Positions 8,244 through 16,960 of a DNA stretch of 64,000 bases are shown one piece after another. Made by a program: the position numbers and the translations under genes. Positions within the stretch are counted from its first letter, which is position 1. Every line of letters starts with the position of its first letter. The notes beneath the pieces are model-generated. The model worked only from the letters and a program-made list of their open reading frames with translations. It was not told where the DNA came from and did no database searches. This DNA comes from an uncultured Kiritimatiellota bacterium (GTDB lineage Bacteria; Verrucomicrobiota; Kiritimatiellia; RFP12; DVOR01), in contig CALXSF010000012.1 of assembly GCA_944391055.1 (NCBI GenBank), positions 1 to 64,000 on the forward strand, read 5' to 3'.

Positions 8244-9091
8244 GGCGTTGCCTCCCGGTTCGCGGCCGCGGCGGCCAGGGCCTCCCATTCCGGGAGGGTG
8301 AGGGTCTCGGCGCGGCGGGCGGGGTCGATGCCCGCGGCGGCGGGGTCGAGCCCGGCGAAGGGCGCGGGCGCGCGCCGCAGGGCCGCGCCCAGCTGCTTGC
8401 GGCGTTGGGTGAAGAGGTGCTTGGCGAGCGCGCGGAGCGTGGCCTGGCCCTCGGGGCCGAGCGTCGAGCGCGCGTGGCGCGTGAGGGTGACGACCGCGCT
8501 GGTGACCTCCGGCGGCGGCCAGAAGCAGGCGGGGCCGACCAGGCGGGCGAGGCGGACGTCGTGCCCCAGCTGGGCCCAGACCGAGGCGGTGCCGCGCGCG
8601 GGCGTGCCGGGCGGCGCGGCGAGGCGTTCGGCCACCTCGCGCTGGAGCAGGAGCGTCAGGCGCGGCGGCGCCTTGGGCTGGGCCAGCAGCTCCATGAGGA
8701 TGCGCGTGCCGACGGAGTAGGGGAGGTTGGAGGCGAAGGCGTCGAAGCCCTGCCCCAGGAGCGCGGGCCAATCCACCCGCAGCGCGTCGCCGGGGATGAG
8801 CGTGAGCGCGTCGGGGAACTCGGCGCAGAGGCTTTCGCGCAGCCAGGCGGCGAGGGCGGGGTCTTTCTCGATGGCGGTGACGCGCGCACCCCGGCGCAGG
8901 AGCGCCTCGGTGAGGACGCCCAGGCCGGGGCCGACCTCCAGGACGCGCGCGCCGGGGCCCGCGCCGGTCTCCGCCACGATGGCCTCGAGGATGTTGCGGT
9001 CGATGAGGAAGTTCTGCCCCAGCGTCCGGTTCGGGCGGAAGCCGTGCGCCTGGCACCAGGCGCGGACATCGCTGGGGGCGGTGCGGTTCAT
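8240..9091 (-). CDS. rsmA: 16S rRNA dimethyladenosine transferase RsmA (KsgA)
   Basis: 283 residues. Motifs in order: LGQNFLID near residue 24, SAM loop VLEVGPGLGVLT, acidic IEKDP, and the catalytic ASNLPYS, all characteristic of KsgA/Dim1. It dimethylates A1518 and A1519 of 16S rRNA late in 30S assembly. ATGA overlaps on both sides tie it to surA upstream and nudC downstream; pairing of surA and ksgA also occurs in proteobacteria. Confidence 0.96.
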   Translation of the reverse strand: MNRTAPSDVRAWCQAHGFRPNRTLGQNFLIDRNILEAIVAETGAGPGARVLEVGPGLGVLTEALLRRGARVTAIEKDPALAAWLRESLCAEFPDALTLIPGDALRVDWPALLGQGFDAFASNLPYSVGTRILMELLAQPKAPPRLTLLLQREVAERLAAPPGTPARGTASVWAQLGHDVRLARLVGPACFWPPPEVTSAVVTLTRHARSTLGPEGQATLRALAKHLFTQRRKQLGAALRRAPAPFAGLDPAAAGIDPARRAETLTLPEWEALAAAAANREATP

Positions 9092-10032
9092 TGGAGCGGC
9101 ACGTCCACGTTCCGCACGTAGGCCTTTTGGCGCAGATCCTTGAGCCAGGCGTCGTAGCGCGCCAGCCCCAGCTCGCGGCGGACGGCGGCCTCGGCCTGCG
9201 GCCAGACCTCCGCCAGCGGGCGCTCGCGGCCGGCGCGGGTCGCCACGCGCTGGACGATGGCGCGCCAGCCGCCCAGCTCGATGACGCCCGAGCGCTCGCC
9301 GTCCTTCAGTTTCCCCAAGGCCTGGACCACCTGCGGGGCGAAGTTGTCCTCGGGCCTGACGAAGCCCCAGTCGCCGCCCTGCGCGGCGCGGGAATCCTTG
9401 GAGTGGGCCTTGGCCACCTCCTCGAAGGGCTTGCCGGCCTCCAGCTCGGCCAGCGCCTTGCGCGCGGCCTCCGCGCCGCCGGCGGGGTCGATCATGATCA
9501 TCCGCACGTGGACGCCGGCGGTCTCGGCGAACTCCGCCTTGTGGGCGTCGTACCACGCGCGCACCTTCTTGGGGGAGACGACGAGCTTGCGGTCCACCTG
9601 GAGCTGGCGCATGGCCTGGACGATGAGGTTCTCGCGCACCTGGCGCACCCATTCCTCGCGCGTCATCCGCGCCGCGCGGAGGCTTTCCTTCAGTTTGGCC
9701 TCGTCGCCGCCGAACTGCTCGGCCAGGATTTCCTGGACGCGGGCGTTGACCGCCTCGTTGGGCAACTGGGCGCCGGAGGCCTCGTAGGCCTCGAGGATGA
9801 GCGTCCGGTCCACCAGCAGGTCGCGCATGACGGGGAAGAGCTCGCGGATTTTGTCCGCCACCTGGTCGGGCGGCACCTGGGAGAGGTTGAAGTTGTTGTG
9901 GAGCTCGCGCATCACCGTGTCCACGGTGACGACCTTGTCGTTCACGTAGGCGGCCACGCCGTCGTAGAACGACGGCTCCGCCCACGCCGCCGCCGCCCAA
10001 ACCGCCATCGCTGCCAAAAGTCTCGCTCGCAT
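9088..10032 (-). CDS. surA: SurA-like periplasmic peptidyl-prolyl isomerase
   Basis: 314 residues with a Sec signal peptide (MRARLLAAMAVWAAAAWA, cleavage after A-W-A). The N-terminal half resembles SurA_N (AAYVNDKVVTVDTVMRE) and residues about 165-265 form one parvulin domain (AKAHSKDSRAAQGGDWGFV). SurA has two parvulin domains in E. coli; here there is one. It likely chaperones outer-membrane proteins to BamA. An ATG two codons upstream (10038) is possible, but AAAGGA lies at proper distance only from the ATG at 10032. First gene of the surA-rsmA-nudC-murF-flippase operon. Confidence 0.85.
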   Translation of the reverse strand: MRARLLAAMAVWAAAAWAEPSFYDGVAAYVNDKVVTVDTVMRELHNNFNLSQVPPDQVADKIRELFPVMRDLLVDRTLILEAYEASGAQLPNEAVNARVQEILAEQFGGDEAKLKESLRAARMTREEWVRQVRENLIVQAMRQLQVDRKLVVSPKKVRAWYDAHKAEFAETAGVHVRMIMIDPAGGAEAARKALAELEAGKPFEEVAKAHSKDSRAAQGGDWGFVRPEDNFAPQVVQALGKLKDGERSGVIELGGWRAIVQRVATRAGRERPLAEVWPQAEAAVRRELGLARYDAWLKDLRQKAYVRNVDVPLQ

Positions 10033-10052
10033 ACTCATTTCCTTTGCGCCCA

Positions 10053-10061
10053 AGGATACCA
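10053..10061 (-). promoter_or_regulatory. Extended -10 promoter of the surA operon
   Basis: On the minus strand TG-G-TATCCT; transcription would start near 10046, giving a leader of roughly 10-15 nt that still includes the ribosome site. It faces away from the argC promoter 75 bp further on. Confidence 0.5.
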
Positions 10062-10132
10062 AATCCCGCCCGAGGGCGAAACCTCCCGCCCGCCGCGGCG
10101 CGGGGCGGGGCGTGCCAACGGGGCGGCAATCG

Positions 10133-10141
10133 TGGTATACT
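10133..10141 (+). promoter_or_regulatory. Extended -10 promoter of argC
   Basis: TG-G-TATACT, with a predicted start near 10148 and a 26-nt leader holding AGGAAGG before the ATG. No convincing -35 box is seen, as expected for an extended -10 promoter. Confidence 0.6.
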
Positions 10142-10173
10142 AGGCGTGTTTCATCACAGGAAGGCTTTGCGTT

Positions 10174-11232
10174 ATGGTCAAGGTGAAGATTGTCGGCGCC
10201 ACGGGTTATGGCGGCATCGGTTTGATCGAGCTGCTGACGCAGCACCCGGAGGCGGAGATCGTGGCGTTGGTGGCGCGCGAGGACGTGGGCAGGCGCGTCT
10301 CGGAGCTTTACCCGCACCTCGAGGGCTTCTGCGACCTGCCGATCCTGGACGCGGCGGACCCGCGCGCGGCGGAGGCGGAGGCCGACGTGGTGGTCTTCGC
10401 GACGCCCGACCGCGTGGGGATGTTCGAGGCGGGCAAGGTCTTGGCGCGGGGCGCGAAGGCGCTGGACTTCTCCGGCGACTTCCGCTTCACCACCGCGGAG
10501 GCCTACGCCGATTACGCCACGCGCCACGGCAAGGACCCCCGGCACGCCGCGCCGGAGCTGCTGGGCAAGAACGCCTACGGCCTGGCGGAGCTCCACCGCG
10601 ACGCGATCCGCGCCGCCCCCGTGGTGGGCAACCCCGGCTGCTTCGCGTGCAGCTGCATCCTGGGCCTGGCGCCGGCGGCCCACGCGCGGCTCTTCGACCC
10701 CATGAGCGTGATCTGCGACTGCAAGACCGGCGTCTCGGGGGCCGGCAAGAAGCTGGCCGCCACCCACCATTTCCCCGCGCGTTACGAGAACATGAACGCC
10801 TACAAGCTGGCCGGCCACCAGCACGTCTGCGAGGTGGAGCGCGAGCTTTCGGAGCAGTTCGGCCAGACGGTGCGCCTGACCTTCACGGCCCAGGTGGTGC
10901 CCCTGTGCCGCGGCATCATGAGCACGCTCTACGCCCAGCTCGACGGCCCGGCGGACGAGGCGGGGCTGGTGGCGCTCTATCGGGAGTTCTACAAGGATTC
11001 GCCCTTCGTGCGCGTCTACGGCTCCACCGCCCCGGTGGGCTCCAACTGCGTGGCGCGGACGAACTTCTGCGACCTGGTGGTGAGCGTGGACGGGCGCACG
11101 GGCCGCCTGCGCGTGGTCTCCTACATCGACAACCTGATGAAGGGCCAGGCCGGTTCCGCCCTGCAGAACATCAACCTCATGTCCGGCCTGCCCGAGACCC
11201 TCGGCCTGATGCGCCCGGGCATGTACCCCTGA
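10174..11232 (+). CDS. argC: N-acetyl-gamma-glutamyl-phosphate reductase ArgC
   Basis: 352 residues. The NADP-binding start is VKIVGATGYGGIGLIELL, the catalytic cysteine lies in GNPGC (C156), and HHFPARYENMNAYKLAGHQH contains the conserved histidine region. It reduces N-acetylglutamyl phosphate to the semialdehyde in arginine synthesis. No other arg biosynthesis gene is adjacent, so it is a stand-alone pathway gene with its own promoter; parB follows 13 nt later and may be cotranscribed. Confidence 0.94.
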   Translation: MVKVKIVGATGYGGIGLIELLTQHPEAEIVALVAREDVGRRVSELYPHLEGFCDLPILDAADPRAAEAEADVVVFATPDRVGMFEAGKVLARGAKALDFSGDFRFTTAEAYADYATRHGKDPRHAAPELLGKNAYGLAELHRDAIRAAPVVGNPGCFACSCILGLAPAAHARLFDPMSVICDCKTGVSGAGKKLAATHHFPARYENMNAYKLAGHQHVCEVERELSEQFGQTVRLTFTAQVVPLCRGIMSTLYAQLDGPADEAGLVALYREFYKDSPFVRVYGSTAPVGSNCVARTNFCDLVVSVDGRTGRLRVVSYIDNLMKGQAGSALQNINLMSGLPETLGLMRPGMYP

Positions 11233-11245
11233 GAGGACCCCGCCC

Positions 11246-12247
11246 GTGAAGCACGCCAAGCCCATGCCCAAGGCCCCCGCCAAACCCGCCGCCAGACCCG
11301 CCGCCAAGCACGCCCGTCTGGGGCGCGGGCTGGACGCGCTCATCGACGCGCCGGCCCAGCCCGTCCGCCCCGCCGTGCGCCCGCCCCTGGCCCCCATCGC
11401 CAAGCCCGAGCCGCCCGCCGGCCCCTCGGGCGCGGGGGGCGTGCTGACGGTGCCGGCCACCGAGATCGTCCGCTCCCCGTGGCAGCCGCGCCAGACCTTC
11501 GACGAGGCGGCGCTCGCCGAGCTGGCCGATTCCATCAAGGCCAACGGCATCATCCAGCCCCTGATCTGCCGCAGGCTGCCCGACGGGCGCTTTGAGCTCA
11601 TCGGCGGCGAGCGCCGCCTCCGCGCCGCCGGGCTGGCGGGGCTGACGCACGTACCCGTCATCCTGGTGGAGGCGGGGGACCGCAAGGCCGCGGAGCTCGC
11701 CATCGTCGAGAACATCCAGCGCGCCGACCTCAATGCCATCGAGGAGGCCGAGGGCTATCGGATGCTCGTGGAGGAGCACGGCCTCACCCAGGCCGAGGTC
11801 TCCGAGCAGGTGGGCCGCGCCCGCGCCACCGTGGCCAATGCTCTCCGCCTGCTGGAGCTGCCCGACGAGACGAAGGCCATGGTTGCCGACGGGCGCCTCT
11901 CCCCCGGCCACGCCAAGGTCTTGCTGGGGCTGCAGCGCCCCGAGGATCGCGTCCGGCTCGGCCGCCGCGCCGTCTCCGAGGGGCTCACCGTCCGCGCGCT
12001 GGAGCGGCTGGTCGCCCAGGCCAACGCCCCCCAGCCGCCGCCCCGCGCGGCGCAGAGCGACCTGCCGCCGGCCTATCTGCGCGACCTGACCGACCGCCTC
12101 CACCGCTTCTTCGGCACCGCCGTGCGCGTCCAGCCCGGCCGGACCCTCCCCAACGGCCGCCACGCCAAGGGCACCTTGGAGGTGGATTTCTACGGCAACG
12201 CCGACCTGGACCGCATCCTGGCCCTCCTCGGCGTCAATCTGGACTGA
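11246..12247 (+). CDS. parB: Chromosome-partitioning protein ParB
   Basis: 333 residues with a GTG start. A Pro/Ala/Lys-rich N-terminus ends in ARLGRGLDALI, the conserved ParB motif that contacts ParA. The CTP-binding/ParB_N domain covers about 70-165 with GERRLRA and ENIQRADLNAIEEA, then a helix-turn-helix (TQAEVSEQVGRARATVANALRLLEL) that reads parS, then a C-terminal dimer domain. No parA is next to it and I find no parS palindrome (TGTTTCACGTGAAACA-like) in the window, so its partner and sites lie elsewhere. Confidence 0.95.
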   Translation: MKHAKPMPKAPAKPAARPAAKHARLGRGLDALIDAPAQPVRPAVRPPLAPIAKPEPPAGPSGAGGVLTVPATEIVRSPWQPRQTFDEAALAELADSIKANGIIQPLICRRLPDGRFELIGGERRLRAAGLAGLTHVPVILVEAGDRKAAELAIVENIQRADLNAIEEAEGYRMLVEEHGLTQAEVSEQVGRARATVANALRLLELPDETKAMVADGRLSPGHAKVLLGLQRPEDRVRLGRRAVSEGLTVRALERLVAQANAPQPPPRAAQSDLPPAYLRDLTDRLHRFFGTAVRVQPGRTLPNGRHAKGTLEVDFYGNADLDRILALLGVNLD

Positions 12248-12256
12248 CCGCGACCC

Positions 12257-13135
12257 GTGGGCGAGGCAGGGCGACAGACGGGCGGCGCGCGCCCGGGGCG
12301 CGGGGCGGCCTGGCGGTTGGCGGGCCTCCTGGCGCTTTCCGTCGGCGCGCGGCTCGTGGGCTGCGCGGACACGGACGGCGCGGTCGGCGAGGCGGCGCTG
12401 CGGCACGCGGCGGCGCTGTGCGCGGAGCGCCCGGGGCGCGTGGCGGGGGAGGGGAGCGTGGCGGCGGCGGAGTGGATCGCGGCGCGCCTGCCGAGGGCGG
12501 GGACGCGGGTGGAGCGCTTCGAGGGGGCGCCGGGCTCGATGGCGAACGTGTGGCATTGCCGGGTGAGGCGCCCGGTGGCGCTCTTGGTCTCGCACTTCGA
12601 CACGAAGGCGGGCGTCGCGGGGTTCGTGGGGGCGAACGACGGGGCGAGTACGGTGGGGCTGCTGCTGGCCTTGGCGGCCGAGGGGCGGCTGCCGGTGGCG
12701 TATCTTTTCGTGGACGGGGAGGAGTGCCGCACGGCCTATTCGGAGGGGGATGGGCTGCATGGCTCGTGGCAGGCGGCGCGTTCGGGCGCCGTGCCGCGGG
12801 AGACGCCGGTGATCGTGCTGGACATGCTGGGGGACGCGGGGTTCACGCCGGCGCTGGCGGCGAACGGCTCGCCGTGGCTGAATGGCCTTCTGCGCCGCGC
12901 GGCGCGGGAGGTCGGGGTGGCGCTGGGGGACGCGGGGGACGTCATCGACGACCATCTGCCTTTCCGGGCGGAGGGTTACCGCGCCGCGGACGTCATCGAT
13001 TTTGAGTATGGCCCGGGCAACGCCTGGTGGCACACGGCGCAGGACACGCCCGACAAGCTGTCGGCGGACTCGCTGGCGCGCGCGGCGGCGTTGGTGCGCC
13101 GGGCCGTGGAACTGTTGGAAAAGGAACGCGAATGA
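12257..13135 (+). CDS. Exported M28-family zinc aminopeptidase-like protein (putative lipoprotein)
   Basis: 292 residues, GTG start 9 nt after parB. After an Arg-rich N-terminus a hydrophobic stretch ends in LVGC (C36), a plausible lipobox. Zinc-ligand motifs of M28 peptidases are present in order: SHFDTK (His, Asp), GANDGAS (bridging Asp), DGEE (catalytic and ligand Glu), LDMLGD (Asp) and WWHTAQDT (His). Family members are aminopeptidases or glutaminyl-peptide cyclotransferases; the WWHT.QDT ending recalls the cyclotransferase subgroup. Substrate unknown. ATGA overlap with the next gene. Confidence 0.8.
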   Translation: MGEAGRQTGGARPGRGAAWRLAGLLALSVGARLVGCADTDGAVGEAALRHAAALCAERPGRVAGEGSVAAAEWIAARLPRAGTRVERFEGAPGSMANVWHCRVRRPVALLVSHFDTKAGVAGFVGANDGASTVGLLLALAAEGRLPVAYLFVDGEECRTAYSEGDGLHGSWQAARSGAVPRETPVIVLDMLGDAGFTPALAANGSPWLNGLLRRAAREVGVALGDAGDVIDDHLPFRAEGYRAADVIDFEYGPGNAWWHTAQDTPDKLSADSLARAAALVRRAVELLEKERE

Positions 13136-13950
13136 TCACTGTGCTTATCGTGTTGGCGGTGGCGTTGGCCGCCGGGACGGCGCTGACGCTGGCGGGCGTC
13201 TCGCCGTGGTATTGGTCGATCCTGTGGGCCGCGCTGGTCTTCCTGGCCGGGCAGTTGGCGCTGGGCTGGTTCCTGCGGCGGCGGATGGGGGCGCTGAACG
13301 ACCGCATCCAGGCGACGATGCGCGCGGCCCAGGCGAGGATGCAGGCCAAGGTGCAGCGTTGGCGCACGGGCCGCATGACCAACCAGAAGGCCGCCGAGGC
13401 GGAGTTGGCGCGGGATCGCGACGCGATGATCGCCGAGGTGCAGGCGATCCTCCGCCCCCTTGAGCGTCTCCGCCCGTGGATCCCCCTCCTGGGGCGGCAG
13501 CTGGCCACGATGGAGCTGCAGTTCGCCTGGCAGCGGAGGGACTGGGCGCGGGTGGACGCCCTGCTGCCGCGCGCGCTGCTGTTGGAGCCGCTCTTGGTCT
13601 GCATGAAGCTGGCGCGGATGTGGCAGCGCGACGCGCCGACCGCCGAGCTGCGCAAGGTTTTCCGCAAGGCCACGCGCCGCGCCCGCTACGGCACCACCGC
13701 GCTCATCTACGCCACGTGGTCGTGGATGCTCGTCAGGCGCGGCGAGGTCGACGAGGCCTTCAAGGCGCTCGTCGAGGCCGACGCCAAGAACGAGCACCCC
13801 ACGCTCAAGGCCAACCGCGACCATCTGGCCAACAACCGCGTCCAGCATTTCTCGAACGCCGGCTTTGGCGAGGAGTGGTACGCCCTTGGCCTCGAGGCGC
13901 CCAAGATCCGCGCCCAGCGCGTCCGCGACCCGGGCCGCTACTTCCTGTGA
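13132..13950 (+). CDS. Membrane-anchored helical-repeat protein of unknown function
   Basis: 272 residues. Two membrane helices at about 3-22 and 28-46 are followed by a basic, coiled-coil-prone region (residues 50-120) and an alpha-helical C-terminus that resembles degenerate TPR repeats (ALIYATWSWMLVRRGEVDEA). I do not recognise a named family. It overlaps the M28 peptidase (ATGA) and precedes a polytopic membrane protein by 4 nt, so the three form one envelope-related unit. Confidence 0.7.
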   Translation: MITVLIVLAVALAAGTALTLAGVSPWYWSILWAALVFLAGQLALGWFLRRRMGALNDRIQATMRAAQARMQAKVQRWRTGRMTNQKAAEAELARDRDAMIAEVQAILRPLERLRPWIPLLGRQLATMELQFAWQRRDWARVDALLPRALLLEPLLVCMKLARMWQRDAPTAELRKVFRKATRRARYGTTALIYATWSWMLVRRGEVDEAFKALVEADAKNEHPTLKANRDHLANNRVQHFSNAGFGEEWYALGLEAPKIRAQRVRDPGRYFL

Positions 13951-13954
13951 GCCG

Positions 13955-15553
13955 ATGACGGAGGCCGCCCCCGCCCAATCGCCCTCCCCGCCCGCGCCCT
14001 TCGCCGAACGGCGCGGGGAGTGGGATGCGTTGCCGCTGCTCGTGGTGCTCTTCCCCCTCGCGGTGGGGTTGGCGCGGACGCCGCTGCCCGTGGCGATGGT
14101 TGCGGCCGCCTTCCTCTTCGTCGCCTGGCACTTCCGCTGCCTCCGGGCCTTCGCGCTGGTTTACGCGGCCGCCTTTCTGCTGAACCTCCCCGTCCTCTCG
14201 GTCTGCGGGCTCCCCGGCGACCAGGATTTCTATCTCGGCCCGCAGGTGCGCCTGCTGGCCGCCGGCGGCGGGCTGGAGTTCGATGGCTTCCTGCGCCGGG
14301 CCCATTTGGCCCTGCCGACGGGCTACGCCGGGTGGAACGCCGCGCTCTACCGGCTGACCGGCTCCCTGGATTTCGGCCACGCGCAGGTTTTCGCGCTGGT
14401 CGCCGCCGCATGGCTCACGCTTCGGCGGACGCTCGGCCGCTGGCAGACCTTCGCCTTGGTGTGCGCCCCGCTCACGTGGGTGAGCGTCTTCAACGGCATG
14501 GCCGACGGGTGCGTCTATCTGTTGCTTCTGCTTGCCCTCTTTGCCCTGCGCGCGGGACGTTTCTGGCTGCCGCTGGCGGCGATCGCCGTGGCGGCGACCT
14601 TCAAGACGAGCGCCTGGGTGCCCTGCGCGCTGCTGGGGGCGGTGATGGTGTGGCGCTTCCCGCGGCGCTGGCCCAAGGTGGCGTTGGCGGCTTTGGCCGT
14701 GGGCGTGCTTGTCTTCCCGACGCTGCGGCTGGTCGCCGAGGGGGGGCTGCGCGAGATCTCGGCGGATTTCCTGGGGGCGGGGGGCGAGGCCCGCGCGCTG
14801 GGCTGGTTCGGCAAGACCGTTTACTTCTACCTGGGGCATTGGCTGGTGCCGGGCACGTTCGACTTCAACGTCCACGTCGGCGGGGTGGACGGCGCCGGCA
14901 TGGACGGCCTGGGGAAGGTGGCGCGCCTGCTGATCTGGCCCTCGCTGGCCATCCTGATCGTCTGGCGGCGGCGGTTCGCGGGCTGGTGGGGCGCGCTGGC
15001 GTTGGCCTGGGGGTCGGTGCTGCTGACCCCGACGCTCTACGTCGGCTACGGCCGCTACGTCCCCTTGGCCTACGTGGCGCTCATGCTGCCCTTCGTGGTC
15101 CGCTTCCCGCGCGCCTCGGCCGTGGCGGCGGCGGTGATGGCGTTTGTCCCGGCGGCTTGGTGCGCGTGGCGCGTGCTGCTTTCGATGGAGTTCGCGCAGG
15201 TGGCCGCCGGCGGCGGGCCGGTCGAGAGCGCGTGGTACAACGTCCGCGCCGGCTTCCGCTCCTGCGGCGTCCCCGTGGTCGAGGACGCCCAACCCATCCG
15301 CGCGGCCGTCGCGCTCTACACCTACCGCGCGGCGGACTTCCCCGCGTTCCCGAGCGACGACGTCCCGCGCGGCCGCCTGGTGCCCGCCGGGCGGAAAGCC
15401 ATGAGCGCCCGCGCCTACGCCCTCCGGCGCTTCCTGCCATGGGCCCTCTCCCATTTGCCCGACTATCTCGCCAACGTCGCCCGCATCCGCTGGCGGTGGC
15501 TGGTTTCCCCCCGAGGAGGACACGATGGACTTCCGCCCCCTGCACGCCAATGA
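13955..15553 (+). CDS. Polytopic membrane protein, possibly a GT-C-type glycosyltransferase
   Basis: 532 residues with roughly ten hydrophobic helices. A loop after the third helix (LPGDQDFYLGPQVRLLAAGG) and GYAGWNAALYRLTG has the position and acidic/aromatic character of the first periplasmic loop of GT-C enzymes, but the Asp motif is not canonical and the assignment is weak. A soluble tail of about 100 residues closes the protein. The end overlaps the following gene by 29 nt, indicating coupling. Could instead be an unrelated conserved membrane protein. Confidence 0.55.
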   Translation: MTEAAPAQSPSPPAPFAERRGEWDALPLLVVLFPLAVGLARTPLPVAMVAAAFLFVAWHFRCLRAFALVYAAAFLLNLPVLSVCGLPGDQDFYLGPQVRLLAAGGGLEFDGFLRRAHLALPTGYAGWNAALYRLTGSLDFGHAQVFALVAAAWLTLRRTLGRWQTFALVCAPLTWVSVFNGMADGCVYLLLLLALFALRAGRFWLPLAAIAVAATFKTSAWVPCALLGAVMVWRFPRRWPKVALAALAVGVLVFPTLRLVAEGGLREISADFLGAGGEARALGWFGKTVYFYLGHWLVPGTFDFNVHVGGVDGAGMDGLGKVARLLIWPSLAILIVWRRRFAGWWGALALAWGSVLLTPTLYVGYGRYVPLAYVALMLPFVVRFPRASAVAAAVMAFVPAAWCAWRVLLSMEFAQVAAGGGPVESAWYNVRAGFRSCGVPVVEDAQPIRAAVALYTYRAADFPAFPSDDVPRGRLVPAGRKAMSARAYALRRFLPWALSHLPDYLANVARIRWRWLVSPRGGHDGLPPPARQ

Positions 15554-16949
15554 GCTGCCCGCGCTCCACGGCTACGTGGCGCGCAACCCCTTCCGTCTGG
15601 CCGACAACTCCCTGGGCTTTCTGCTCATGTGGCGGCCCTACGCCCACACCGCGCTGGCCGAGGCCGAGGGGTGCCTCCTCCTGCGCACGGCCTATGGCGG
15701 CAAGATCCGCTTCGCCTGGCCCATCCACCCCGAGGCCGACCCCGAGGCCGAGCTGCGCGCGCTCGCCGCCGTCGAGGCGTGGTGCGTCTCCAACGGCGTC
15801 CCCCTGGCCCTCGCCTCCGTCCCCGTCGAGCGCCTGCCCCTGCTCACCCGCCGCTACGGGCGCGACATGGTCATCGAGAACCCCCGCACCTGGCGCGATT
15901 ACCTCTACAACCTCTCCGACTTCGTGGACTACCCCGGGCGCCGCTTCGCCGGGCAGCGCAACCACCTCTCCAAGTTCCGCCGCCTCTACCCCGACGCCGC
16001 CTACCGTCCCCTCACCCCCGCCGACCTCCCCGCCGCCCACGCCTTCCTGCGCCTCTACGCCGAGCGCCAGTACGCCAAGAACTCCTTCCTCGCCAAGGAG
16101 GAGCTCCACGCCACCGAATCCCTCCTCTCCCTCTTCGCCGAGCTGCGCATGGTCGGCGGCGTGCTGGAGCATGAGGGGCGCATCATCGCGCTCACCATCG
16201 GCGAGCCCATCGGCGACACCCTGATGGTCCACGTGGAGAAGGCGCTCGTCGGCTACGAGGGCGTCTACCCCACCATCGCCCACTGCTTCGCCCAGGCCAT
16301 GCAGCCCACCGGCCTCCTCTACGCCAACCGCGAGGACGACGCGGGCGACTGCGGCCTGCGCAAGTCCAAGCTCCAATACAACCCCATCCGCCTCGTCGAC
16401 AAATACGCCGTCACCCCCCGCCGCGTCATCGAATCCCTCGAGGCCCCCCCCGAGCTCCACACCGAGCGCCTCTCCATCCGCCCCGTCCCCGACGCCGACG
16501 CCCACGCCTACGGCCGCCTGGCGCGCGACCTCGAGCGCAACCGCTTCTGGGGCTGGGATTGGCGCGCCGCCTGGACCGGCGAGGGCGACCCGCGCGACAC
16601 CTGGTTCCTCGAGATCGCCCGCACCGACTTCGCCAAGCGCGTCGAGCTCGACCTCGGCCTCTACCTCGGCGACGAGCTCGTCGGCGAATGCGTCTTCCAC
16701 AACTTCACCTACGACAACACCGTCGAGATCGGCATCCGCCTCCTGCCCGAACACGAGGGCCGCGGCTACGCCGCCGAGGCCATGCGCGCCATGGCCGACT
16801 ACGCCCTCTGCCACTGGGGCCTCGAGAAGGTCGTCGCCAAATGCTTCCGTGACAACCTCGCCTCCAAGAAAATGCTCCTCGCCTCCGGCCTCCGCCCCGA
16901 CCACGAGGACGCCGACTACTTCCACTTCTCCCGGACCGCCAAGAACTGA
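15525..16949 (+). CDS. DUF2156 / GNAT acetyltransferase fusion protein
   Basis: 474 residues made of two acyltransferase-fold parts. Residues 1-295 match DUF2156 (the LPG_synthase_C-like, aminoacyl-transferring GNAT dimer fold): YGRDMVIENPRTWRDYLYN and the strongly conserved NREDDAGDCGLRKSKLQYNP. Residues 310-474 are a RimJ/RimL-type GNAT domain with the acetyl-CoA loop LLPEHEGRGYAAEAM and a typical CFRDNLASKKML ending. No membrane segment is present, so it acts in the cytoplasm. Likely a modifier of small molecules, lipids or proteins; the substrate is unknown. The fusion is unusual to me. Confidence 0.8.
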   Translation: MDFRPLHANELPALHGYVARNPFRLADNSLGFLLMWRPYAHTALAEAEGCLLLRTAYGGKIRFAWPIHPEADPEAELRALAAVEAWCVSNGVPLALASVPVERLPLLTRRYGRDMVIENPRTWRDYLYNLSDFVDYPGRRFAGQRNHLSKFRRLYPDAAYRPLTPADLPAAHAFLRLYAERQYAKNSFLAKEELHATESLLSLFAELRMVGGVLEHEGRIIALTIGEPIGDTLMVHVEKALVGYEGVYPTIAHCFAQAMQPTGLLYANREDDAGDCGLRKSKLQYNPIRLVDKYAVTPRRVIESLEAPPELHTERLSIRPVPDADAHAYGRLARDLERNRFWGWDWRAAWTGEGDPRDTWFLEIARTDFAKRVELDLGLYLGDELVGECVFHNFTYDNTVEIGIRLLPEHEGRGYAAEAMRAMADYALCHWGLEKVVAKCFRDNLASKKMLLASGLRPDHEDADYFHFSRTAKN

Positions 16950-16960
16950 CGCCCCCGCGC

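Noticed and set aside
11246..12247. parS sites near parB
   Set aside because: I found no 16-bp palindrome resembling TGTTTCACGTGAAACA in or around the gene.
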